From assembly GCA_036362985.1 (NCBI GenBank), contig JAYGXS010000009.1:18143676-18207675 (forward strand): a stretch of 64,000 nt of DNA, written 5' to 3'. This document shows positions 53,081 to 62,665 of the stretch, piece by piece. The notes under the pieces were generated by a model. It worked only from the letters and a program-made list of their open reading frames with translations. It ran no database searches and was not told where the DNA came from. Source of the DNA: Ligula intestinalis. Lineage: Eukaryota; Platyhelminthes; Cestoda; Diphyllobothriidea; Diphyllobothriidae. The position numbers were made by a program, and so were the translations under genes. Within the stretch, counting starts at the first letter, position 1; every line of letters starts with the position of its first letter.

Positions 53081-56000
53081 ATGAGCGCCAGCGAAACCTC
53101 TTCCTACGTCAAGGACGCGGCGTCCGTTAAACAGAAATCCCCCTTAAAGCGGACTTCCACGAATGAGACAGACGTCGCTAAAAGCGATTCTACTCGTTTG
53201 TCTCCTGTCACCACCGCATCAGATGCACCACCTCCGAAAAAAGCTGCGCCACCACCATCTACCTTTGCTGTTTCCGCCAACAAACCTCTCTCAAGAAAGG
53301 GCAAAATTTGTATTGCTTTGCCCACACAGGTTTGTGCATAATTTTGCACAGTAGGCTTTATTGCTGCCCTTCCAAAGAAGCCCGTGTTAGAGCCAGAGAT
53401 AAAGGTCGTCCCAGTAAGCAGTGTTGTAAAGAAAGTCTTTGATGCTGACGAAGAGGTAAGCAAAGTCACTTGTTTCTAGTTACTCTTCTAGAGTGAAGAA
53501 GAAGAAATGCCCCTCGAAGCCCGTATTAAAATGCGAAATAAGGGCAGGTTAGTTCAAACTTGCTATTACTTTTTCCTCGAAATGGTTTCTTCTTTGAGCT
53601 TCTCTTTACGTACATCTTTTGTATACATACGTTTATTTTGGTACGTTTTCTGTCAGACAAACGCGAAAGCTTGTGCTTTAGTGTGAATCAAAGGTGAACT
53701 TTTATTTTCTTGTTTGTTTTCTGTTTTAAAAACCGGTGTCTTAACGATACTATGTACTAGCGCACTCGGTAGAAACCTACAAACTGAGTATTGGAGGCAT
53801 GGCAACTAGCAAGTGAACGTCTTGTAGCGATTAAAATAATTAGAAAAAAGTGCTGACACTTCAACTGCAGTAAAATGCTAGTGTGGGGCTATCGGAAAAG
53901 TGAAAGGCCGATGAGAAGGGGCAGCTTTTTTCCTTAAAGTAGCTGAAACGGCCGTATGCAACGTGTGGGGATGAAAATGATCTACTTTTATTACCGCCCA
54001 GTACGTAAACATTGTGTACTTATTACCCACCTCTGCTAGCTTTTACTGTACTGGGTCACCTCATCTTTCACAAGACGCCTATGAAGTAATCTGCTCATAA
54101 TATCTGGGATCACATTACCAATGACCTGACTTCACGCTGCAAAAACCAATGCCGAAACTGTGCAATTAGCTGAAATCTTAGCAATATTTTGAGGTATTTT
54201 TTATGATGAGATCGCATTCCACACCATTTCTTTCATTAACTAACTAAATTTATATCTGAATCGTGCTCTACCGTTTCTGTTGCAGAACGTCAAATTAGGA
54301 CATATCCAACTTTCTCCTCGAGTGTTACGCTTCTTCATCTTTTCCAAAACCTCAATGCCATGTAGGGAGTAAAAGAACTGCACCAGTAAATCCCATTTTA
54401 GTTGTGCCTAAGCAAACATAGAATATAGCACACGCAGGTTTTGATGCATGAGATTGTGAAGACAATTGACCGTTAGAAAAATTAGCTTTCAACACTCGAT
54501 AGTAGTTGTGAAGTATTCTTTCATACAGAGGACTTCCTAGATTAAGGGCATATTCCGTTTCCAGGACAGATGCGTCATTTGATACGGTGATGGCTCAATC
54601 CTAACTCTAACCCTAGGTTAGTTTCAAGCAATTGCGATTTCTGCACATTCACTGCGAGTTCTCGTTGGTCAAGTCCTTCAGAAGCTAGAACGGCCACACA
54701 TCTGACCTAAAAACTTGACGTCTCCGGTTATAAAATAGCTCTTGAGAATGACATCTGACAACTAACTGATCTAGAAAAGAGAAAGTGGCAACCATATCAC
54801 AGACTTGTAGACAACGGTCGATAACTCAGGTTATTTGCATTGTTGATCGCTTCCGCAAAAGTTCCTGTTACCTGAAAATCGTTTATTCTGTTTACTGCTT
54901 CTGAGCAAACTATAATACATCTGTCAACTTATGAAATCACCTTCCACATAGCCGTCCATAACTGGAAAATTTTTTATCTCGTTATTTAACATCATTTTAT
55001 CCGACCCTATTGTGTGTCCAGATTGACATCCACAAGTAAGTATGGTAACAAGTCACTACACACGCTTTATTCGTCAGAGTGACTAGTAATAAATACATCC
55101 TATCCTTTCATATGTTTGAGGATTAGTAAGTAGAGAAATGCGTGTATTCATGGGGTTTTCCAATGTGCATAGGCCATTAGTTGGGCTGAGAATCTTTCTA
55201 AAGTCAGGAAAAACAACTTCGGCGTTTTCTTTACTGCCTAGCTTCCTGATTAAGATTCTTGTTTTCCTGACGTTTGTGCCTTCCCAAGGGGTACCAAAGG
55301 CCGTCCCAAATACCCATTACATCATTTCATTCACTAAGTTTGTGCAGCTGACTAAACGGTAGTTTTTAGCAAACCTAAAAATTTTGCGGGGGTATTTTTT
55401 TAAAGATGGAGTTGAATATGCTGCAGAAACGGAAAGCATAGACAAGAGCAAGCATTTCCTCAGCCTTTGCTGGCTTGACTAACAAGTTTTGAAAGCTGAT
55501 CAGCCAGTAAAAACTGGTGTGTGTAACATGTTTTCTACGTAGTAAAATTCTAGGCTGCTGCTAAGTCAGCCTCTTTGTTATTCTCTACCTACTCGCCATA
55601 CTGCTTCCTAGTATCGTCCTTTGCGTACGGACCAGTATCTTTTTTTGTTTGGGCCCTAGCCAGGCCAATTTGTCTGTTGTCGCGTAAACGCCCACGTGGG
55701 TGAAGATGAAGGCCACTTGAGGGTACAGCAGGCGTTATTCGCATTACGCTCCTATAAAGAATGCCGAGCAAAGGGGAAGGAGTCGTGGTGACACGCGTAA
55801 GGGCACAGGTTGGTAAGGACAGAGCGAGCGAGTGCGGTAGATGCAGCGCATGGCAACTTAAAACTGATACACGTGCTAGTGACCGTCCCTGCACCACCCT
55901 GCTGTAGACCACATTGAAAACGACGGTCGAACCGTCTCATGGTCGACTTACAGAGTTTGCCAGGCGACTTTTGTTTTTGCTGTTAATGCTGAAGTTAGTT

Positions 56001-59000
56001 TATCTTGCGCGTTATTCGCGGTTGAATGCCTTTAGCATAACTACTTACCGGGTTATCGAAACTCAGGATGACTACATTCTGCCTGCTAGGAGTCTACGCT
56101 GTCCAGTCTGATCGGGAAGCCCGGTTTTGTGAGTCGATGCAATTTACGATGCTCAAGGACCTATTATCACTCCCCCAGATACTAAAAAATACGAAGGAAT
56201 GACTTTTTTGGTTAAGCGAGAACATATAGAGGTGAATACGATTACCTCCGTCAACTGGCAAGGACGTTGACGCAAAGCAGGATAAATGCTATTTTGCACG
56301 AAATCCTCTGAGAGCCTTTAATACTTCAATCAAACGGCCATGCTGACAGGAAGACTTTATGGTCTTTCGATTGAGGTTTGTGGATGAAATTGCGCCTTTA
56401 ACTACCGGAGCATTGAAGTTGTTCTGGTAGTTCGAAGCTGCCTTTTCATTAAGTCGTTATTGAACTCTGCGTAGCATCGATAGCACCGTTTCATGAGGTA
56501 CACGACTGCTTTTTCTTAACTTGCTCTCTCCGAACCTACTCCTGATTCATGTTGCAGGTGCACAACATCATTTTGCTCCAGTGTGGTCGGTTAGCAAGAA
56601 ACTCGCGGCTTGAACCAATCTAAGCACCATTTCCATGAACTAACGTTCTTGGCACCAACGATACGTTCGCTGCCAGTTTCCACCCACGTCTCAAGATAGT
56701 CTCCTCAACGTCGCCAGTTAGGCCCAGGTTATCGCAGCACATGACTGAACCAACTCATTTAAAAAGTCAATTGTATGCAGTCTGATAATTCTGGACAAGA
56801 GGATACCTTCTGGAAGGCAGGGCCATGTCTCATGACTTAGTGGTGGACTCCTATTTTCTAAAGTGTTATCTTCACGCTGGCTTTTAAACATCCTAGGGGT
56901 GCAGTCTTGATATCGTGCTGATTTTAGGCTAATATCATTCTTATTATCATTGGTCGAATGCCATCATACAGCATAGACGACTATGGCTAGTCAACTGTTG
57001 ACGCAATATACACGAAGCATAAGACGGGTGTCTGCTTCTGTTTCCTACTCTTGTCTCTGATGATGAATCCGCGAAGGATGTCGAAACGTCAGGCGAATAA
57101 ACGTATTGTCCCAACGATCGAGTCTTCTTCTTCTCACGAAGCATAAGAGTCTGCAGTTGAAAGCAACGACCGTGTTATGAAATTTGATTAGGAAATAGCC
57201 GCTGATCATGTTACTGCCCCGTCCCCGTTAAAAGTCGTGTTTATTGTCACGGCTCAAGCAGAAGCATTTGGACAGGCGACTGCGAAAGCAGACACGCCAC
57301 AGTAGCTCACATGAAGTCGTTTTCCAAGCCAATCAATTTTGTGGATTTAGTATCTTTTACCAGACTTGGTTAGGTTGAGAGGTCGTGTGACCCATCATCT
57401 CTAGCTCTGGAACAGTACTCATAGGTTGCTTCTGAAGGCAACTTTAACCAGGTTCTTTACTGCCGTCTAGTGTCGTTCTTGCTGCTAGGCTCTTGACTAG
57501 TAGCAAACTGCAGCCAGTGGTACTGTCGCTGTTGATCGTTGACGCAGACTGGCAATAAAAACATTCCATCTGTGAAAGCCCGTATGGTCTCTTTGTACTT
57601 TCATTAGCTAAAGCGCGTTGGAGATCTCAGGCATCTTTATTCCAAAATTCACTGTGGTCGCGCTTTTTACCCATGGAAGCAAATAGCCTTGCACCATCAG
57701 GCAGTTGGTTTAGTTTCCCCCAGATCTAACGTTTTTTTAACTTTGCACTTGCTGAGAGGTACGCTTCTATTCAAAACAAATGTCCTCAGAGGTTGTTGTC
57801 GTCACTGCTACCAGGCCATTGGTAGGATCATTTTAAATACCGGCATTGCCGGCACGCATTGCGTAAGGACTGCGTCATTGAAGTATCCAGACGCACCCAG
57901 ATGCTTACGCAGCACGTAAAATTAAATGTGTGTCACCTTTTATCCAAGTGACTGCGCCGTTTATGCTGCTACTGGTTTATTGATACTTATCCGCTTCACT
58001 GTTGTTCTTTCGGTGTTAGATAGATATCGTCTGAACTGTCGGTGTTTGCAACAGAGTTGTCTACTCTTACACACCATTTGCGTAGCGCTTTCGCAGCGCC
58101 GATCCGTCACACGTTTCCGTCCTACGGATTTCTCATTCAAAAGTTTAGTGTTTGTCAATACAAGCAAACATGCAAGTCCCAGGAAGTAATTGAGAAGAAG
58201 ACGACTCGATTGCTGGGACAATAATTTTATTCGCCTCACGATATGAGATCCGTCCCGGATTCAGCATCAAATAGCTTAGCAGAAATGGGTAATACATGCA
58301 CAGGAGTTTGCACTGTTTATAGGATACAGTCATTACTGCCGACATACACCTCGTAAGAGGTGACAATCGGTTGAGCCGAGAATTACTTAGGTCATGGTTC
58401 ACGAGTCCCCAATCTATAAACAAGTGCAACGATTTGCCCAATCAATATTCGGTGCTGAGACTCAATTTGACCAAAGCAAGTAGCCACTTGGGGAATGGAC
58501 AGGCCATCACGTCATCCTACGCCAATACCGGAGGGCCAGATGGCCTAGCAATCATCAAGCCCGAGTCCACAACGCGTGAAGAAAGTTCAGCTGGTCAGAG
58601 CCCGCATGCCGTCCGACAAACTATCCACGCACAAGAAGGCAATTAGCGTTAATTGTCGCTGTATGTTTGCGCCAATTACTGTATCCTATAAATACTGCAA
58701 ACTCCTGTACATGTATTACCCGTTTCTGCTAATGTTTCTGATGATGAATCCGCGACAGATGTCGAAGCGTCAGGTGAATAAAAGTATCGTCCCAGCGATC
58801 GAGTCGTCTTCTTCTTCTCAGTTTTGGTGTTTTTATATTCAGCCTTGTCTACCGTCCCAATGTTGCCTTGCCGATTAATTTGGCCACCCTCTTATCTTCT
58901 TTTTTCAGAGATACTCCCACCTCCTGTGGTCCAAACTCGTTTGGCAAAGGACGCTTCGGTTTTGTTGATCAAAGGGCCTTGGCTGATCGGCAGACTGAGG

Positions 59001-59053
59001 CTCTAGCCGCAGCCGTTTCCAATGACAACGTAAAGTCCGACAGGCACTCCTGA
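53081..59053 (+). CDS. PCNP: PCNP homologue (PEST-containing nuclear protein), four exons
   Basis: The coding exons are 53081-53309, 53352-53455, 53492-53547 and 58909-59053. Introns are 42 nt (GTATTG...GCACAG), 36 nt (GTAAGC...TTCTAG) and 5,361 nt (GTTAGT...TTTCAG), with phases 1, 0 and 2 that join in frame. The product is 177 residues, close to the 178 of human PCNP as I recall it. The N-terminus is Ser/Thr/Lys/Pro-rich and disordered. The acidic EEPEEMP-like signature appears as DADEESEEEEMPLEARIKM, then RNKGRDTPTSCGPNSFGKGR and FGF, the most conserved PCNP region. PCNP is a small nuclear protein, rich in PEST sequence and ubiquitinated in mammals; its biochemical role is poorly known. The start is the first ATG after a stop-containing 5' region; a TTACCTCCAG upstream at about 53051-53060 could be a 5' UTR or spliced-leader acceptor. 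The last exon ends in TGA at 59051-59053. Confidence 0.88.
56990..57140 (+). mobile_element. PLE-4 3'-terminal fragment with hammerhead-like motif
   Basis: It shares with 58732-58825 and inverted 61980-62087 the order CTGATGATGAATCCGCG, GGATGTCGAAACGTCAGGCG, AATAAA, and ATCGAGTCTTCTTCTTCTC. No coding sequence remains. Confidence 0.75.
57051..57096 (+). ncRNA. hammerhead-ribozyme-like motif (best copy)
   Basis: Core box CTGATGA is at 57057-57063 and the second box GAAA at 57083-57086, separated by an imperfect stem II (ATCC/GGAT with loop GCGAA and mismatches next to the core). ACGT follows, then the cleavage triplet GTC (57088-57090). Flanking TTGTCT (57051-57056) and AGGCGA (57091-57096) can form a six-pair stem I with two G-U pairs. 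A two-base stem III made from palindromic ACGT matches the minimal hammerheads described for Penelope-like elements, which act as dimers. Activity is untested, and the stem II mismatches argue for caution. Confidence 0.5.
57406..58066 (+). mobile_element. unclassified interspersed repeat F, copy 2
   Basis: It is inverted relative to 51472-52147 and shares its full length, including TTCTTGCTGCTAGGCTCTTG, GGCAATAAAAACATTCCATC and TACCGGCATTGCCGGCACGC. It lies within PCNP intron 3. The two copies form a 0.66 kb inverted repeat with a 5.3 kb spacer. Confidence 0.8.
58150..58345 (-). mobile_element. PLE-4 3' fragment, minus strand
   Basis: The minus strand reads ACTCCTGTGCATGTATTACC, CATTTCTGCTAAG, TGATGCTGAATCCGGGACGG, then AGGCGAATAAAATTATTGTC and CAGCAATCGAGTCGTC. 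It abuts the plus-strand fragment at about 58346 head to head. The hammerhead-like boxes are mutated (TTGATGCTG, no GAAA). Confidence 0.78.
58346..58825 (+). mobile_element. PLE-4 fragment, plus strand, with GIY-YIG C-terminus
   Basis: It opens in the GIY-YIG domain tail (RGDNRLSRELLRSWFTSPQS, INKCNDLPNQYSVLRLNLTK), which matches the minus-strand copy at 61955-62665. It ends with a hammerhead-like motif at 58732-58777 (CTGATGA at 58738-58744, GAAG at 58764-58767 instead of GAAA, CGTC), then AATAAA and CGATCGAGTCGTCTTCTTC. It forms a head-to-head pair with 58150-58345. Confidence 0.82.
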
Positions 59054-59961
59054 TGTGCGTTGGCTTCATTCAACGTCCGTTCTGTTTACATCGGCAGAGA
59101 TGGCGCCCACATTGAAACGTTTTTTCTCCTTCTTACGTAATATGTTTGTGTGTGTGAACCCTAGGGGTGTTTATTTGTACAGCTAATGTTCCAGGGCACC
59201 GGCGATTGCCTTCGCTCTCTGGCCCGCAGGCCCTCGCTCTTTTACTGTCTGCACTACGTTCTCCTCGGTATGGTTTCTCCTCCACGGAAATATCACCAGT
59301 GATAAATTCCTACGAGTTTTCGAATTTTTTCTCCTGCTCTATCTCTGCCGATGTCTCTATCCATAGATCCAAGTAAGTAGCTGAAAGTGTTGAGGCTTGT
59401 CAGTGTCCATTTCCATCCGGCATTTTGTTGCACAGAATTGGTTTGATCAGCGGTCCAAAATGTTCGTTATCAATTTAGATTTCGACAGAGTCCTTACGAC
59501 GCAGGTCCTCACGCCGTATGACCCTAAAATGAGACTAACCGGTTGTACGGTCAGGGGCAAGGCCCACCAAGTCAGTAAACCAAAAGTAGAACTGTTTCGA
59601 GATAACAATTGATGATTGGAAAAGGTGAAGAGGTCGAACATGAGAACGTAAACCGCTCTCTCTCTCTCTCATTCCTGTAGGTAATCTCGCGCTAAATTCC
59701 AAGAGATTACCATTTACGTGTCCAAACTTGAACCCTGACCCTCCTAGTCTTAGCTCTAACTGCCATCCCTCATTCCTGCTAGGTAGGACAACATCACCTG
59801 CAGAGCAGAGTGCCTTTGTCGTTAATGTTCTTCGGCACATAGTAGCAGGCACTGTGTAGCTGCTGGCGGGCTCGACAGTAAGCTCCAAGGCACCGCAGAA
59901 TGACAGTATCTCGTAAAAGATTGCCAAGCATCCATCTTCCCGGTCTAAACCGGAAAGGGAA
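59054..59961. other. 3' flank of PCNP, no further gene recognised
   Basis: It probably includes the PCNP 3' UTR. I see no canonical AATAAA close to the stop. A CT microsatellite lies at about 59657-59671. Short frames in both strands show no domains. Confidence 0.5.
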
Positions 59962-60290
59962 CGAACCTGTAGCTTAATGGTTAGTGCGTTGTACTTCTAA
60001 TCAGCCAGTCGTGGGTTCGAGCCTCCGATGTCGCAACACCGGAGGTTGGGCATGGCTGGCTGGTGACGGCTTATATACCAGAAATAGTCATTTCAGTCTC
60101 CGTTGTCTTTGTCGGCGATATCATTCTGTCTGGATCGCTAGCCGTTTTACGGCTGTTGGCGAGACTCGAGACTGGGTCCCAAGGCAGCATGGGATTAAGC
60201 AGTCCCGTAGCCGATTGGTGAGCGGCGCTCATCAACCAGTGTATAAATTATCGGACCCAACTGGGAGAGGGCATGTATAGGCCGTGCCAG
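59962..60290 (+). repeat. tRNA-derived SINE, copy 4 (best preserved)
   Basis: TGTAGCTTAATGGTTAGTGC (box A) and CGTGGGTTCGAGCCTCC (box B) are well preserved. The anticodon arm ACTTCTAAT resembles tRNA-Arg(TCT). The body follows: GCATGGCTGGCTGGTGACGG, ACCAGAAATAGTCATTTCAG, TCTCCGTTGTCTTTG, and a tail with TAGCCGTTTTACGGCTG and GAGACTCGAGACTGGGTCCC. It carries all parts seen in the other copies and is the reference for the family. Confidence 0.78.
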
Positions 60291-60699
60291 CTGACTGGTA
60301 GAAATCTCCAAATTTCCACAAAGACCGTAAATCAGTTCCTTCCTGCATGCGAGGAACACACGGCCGTCAGTGACTCGCCATCGGCTGTGGTTAGAGTACC
60401 GCGCTAGAATTTGAGGGGTCTGTGTCCGCGAGAAGTTTGACCCTTTACAACTTTATCTTGAAGTAAGTAAATCGAATGCTAGCCATCTTAAACGGCACGT
60501 TATGAATACACGCAGTTTTTTCAGTAAGGAAGACTTCTAGGTCTCAGTACATGTATAGTGGTCAATCTTATTTGCTTCTCTGTCGTGTTTGGAGGTTTTT
60601 AACAACACTCGCGTTACTGTCGAATAGCCGGTCGGGTCGTATTACAGACCTTTTGAACTGTTAGGCCATCAAGGGTTTGCTTTCGGTCAAATAAGTTTG
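60291..60699. other. no recognisable gene
   Basis: Anonymous sequence between the SINE and a PLE relic. Confidence 0.5.
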
Positions 60700-61720
60700 A
60701 ATTTTTAACAGTCGATACGTGGATGACATCGGTCTGACACCAACGCCGTGGTCCGGAAGTTAAACAGTTTTCATCTATCTTTCAAGTTTTCTGCGGAAGT
60801 AGATAATGAAATTCCGTTCCATGATGTCCATCTACGAAGGCAAAAGGATGGATGTACTCCGAAGGAAAAACATGGCCAGGACAATCCATAAACTTTCACA
60901 GTTTTGTTCCCCTAGATATAAAATAATATTTAGTCCAGGGATTGGTATCTAGAGCGCGACGGATCTACCCTCCTGAAACTATTGAAACAGCACTCCAACA
61001 GCTGCAGAAAACGCTTCTTGAAAATGGATACCCGACAAAGGTCATCCTCGGGAATACTGGTAAACGCACTAAAAGTCTACTATTCTAACTGCAGAGAAGA
61101 AGGGCATGTCCATTAGCCTGCCTTTTCTTAGGCGATGCAAAAAGCGAACCGATAGGAAGACGTCTAAACACAGCTGTCGCAAGCGCTTTCCTCGTGGCAA
61201 ACTTACGCGTACTCTATGAACTCTCCCCTCCTATGCTTGAGAGATAAACACCGACTCCCGTTAAAGGCCACATCGATGTGCATTTACGCTTTTACCTAAT
61301 GTTTTGGAGCAGGGTACATTGACCGAACAACGAGGCGCCCGGAAAAAGAGGGTATGTGAACGCCTATCGGCTTGGCTAAGTTACGGTGGAACTAGCTCGA
61401 TCTCGAGTTCTGTTGTCGTACAACTTGTCGATACGAATAGCCGAGTTGATCTTAATGAAACGTGTCACGTTGTCTACTGGACACCGGGCAACTTTTCTAA
61501 GCGCCCACGCCAAGGGGGTGTTAGCAAAAGCCGCGGCCATACGGCTAGCGAATGCAGTGTTGTGCTGTCAGAAGACGCTAAAACAGAAACTCTCTTCCGT
61601 GGTCGACGCCACGTGGCGATCGCATGTTGGTCCCACCCCCTGGTGACATTTGTTCACTTCCTGCAGGTGACATTGATTTTCACCCCGCTTACTCGCCCCA
61701 TTACCAATACACAGGGCCTA
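60700..61720 (+). mobile_element. Penelope-like element PLE-3, 5'-truncated relic
   Basis: RT motif C YVDD is intact at 60716-60727, followed in shifted frames by LNSFHLSFKFSAEVDNEIPF and HDVHLRRQKDG, then by ETALQQLQKTLLENGYPTKV in the RT thumb (about 60985-61045). The GIY-YIG C-terminal half lies at 61304-61646, split between two frames: VCERLSAWLSYG, SSVVVQLVDTNSRVDLNE, then AAAIRLANAVLCCQKTLKQ. It corresponds to the fragment at 13727-14150. Several frameshifts make it non-functional. Confidence 0.77.
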
Positions 61721-61954
61721 CCCTATCTCTCCACCTCCCCCTGTCCAATGGCTTCTACCTGCCGACCTCGCCATGCGAGCGGTGTGAGTAAGTTGAGTAT
61801 AAGATATTTCTAAGCTCTGTCTAACACTTCCCATGAATGCCCTGTCTCGGCTCTGTCCGAGAAATAGGGTACTCGTTTTTGTAAGATCGATGGCGAGAGT
61901 TAGCCGTCCCATTCTGCCTTACGGCTCAGTTCTGAGCCCTGCCAACAACCGAAA

Positions 61955-62665
61955 ACCTGCCAATACAAGCGAACATGTGGGTCCCAGGAAGTAATTAAGA
62001 AGAAGAGAACTCGATCGCTGGGAAAATACTTTTATTCGCCTGGCATTTTGACATCCGTCACGGATTCGTCATCAGAGACATAGTCAGAGAGCAGTAGCCG
62101 ATGAGGGTAGCGTATGCATGGGAGTTCGCAGTATTTATAGAATACAGTTTTTACTTCAAATATACAACGAAAATTAACGGTAATTGCCTTCTTGCGTTTT
62201 GAAAGTCTGTTGAATGGCATGCGGACTCTGACTAGCTGAACTTTAATCACGCACGGTGGGCACGGGTGAGATGATTACTCGGCCCTCCCGTGTAGGCGTA
62301 GGATGACGCGGTGGCTTGTCCGTTCCCTAACTAGTGACTTGCTTCGGCCAACTTGAGTCTCAGCACAGAATATGGATTGGGCAAATTCTTGCCCTTGTTT
62401 ATGGCTTTGGAGCCCGTCAACCATGACTCAAGTAGTTCTCAGCTCACCCGATTGTCACCTCTTGCGAGAATTTTGGCCTCATCAAATTTGAATGTGTGGC
62501 CTGATCTCGTCGAATGAGCCGCAACTTAAGAATTGGCATTTCGCCGCACTGCTGCCGCGTGTTCGGTAATTCGCGTCTTGAGGAGTCTGTCAGTTTCTCC
62601 GACATAGTTGCTTTTCCTGCAACTGCAATAGATCCTGTAGATGGCTCCAGATGTTTCTTGTCGTG
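61955..62665 (-). mobile_element. Penelope-like element PLE-4, GIY-YIG domain and 3' end
   Basis: The minus strand reads GAIYRIYCSCRKSNYVGETD, RLLKTRITEHAAAVRRN, one in-frame stop near 62524, then VAAHSTRSGHTFKFDEAKIL, ARGDNRVS and SVLRLKL. This is a nearly complete GIY-YIG endonuclease domain without the RT. The 3' end has CTGATGA (62069-62075) with stem I halves TGTCT and AGGCGA preserved, but the second box is mutated to AAAATGCC. It ends with the CGATCGAG...TTCCTGGGACCCACATG tail. Confidence 0.82.

Larger units (their letters stand above)
53548..58908 (+). other. PCNP intron 3, 5.4 kb, filled with repeats
   Basis: The donor AG|GTTAGT and acceptor TTTTTTCAG|A bracket the intron. Its left 3.4 kb (53548-56989) has no recognisable gene. 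The right part holds a PLE-4 3' fragment (56990-57140), repeat F copy 2 (57406-58066) and two head-to-head PLE-4 fragments (58150-58345 and 58346-58825). The neighbouring introns are only 42 and 36 nt, so this intron probably grew by insertions. Confidence 0.8.

Noticed and set aside
53104..53469. A 121-codon minus-strand frame over the PCNP exons
   Set aside because: It is antisense to exons 1 and 2 of PCNP and has no domain.
61304..61813. A 169-codon plus-strand frame that could look like a novel gene
   Set aside because: Its first half matches the GIY-YIG tail of PLE-3 (as at 13727-14017), and the rest is out of frame with the element; it is transposon debris.
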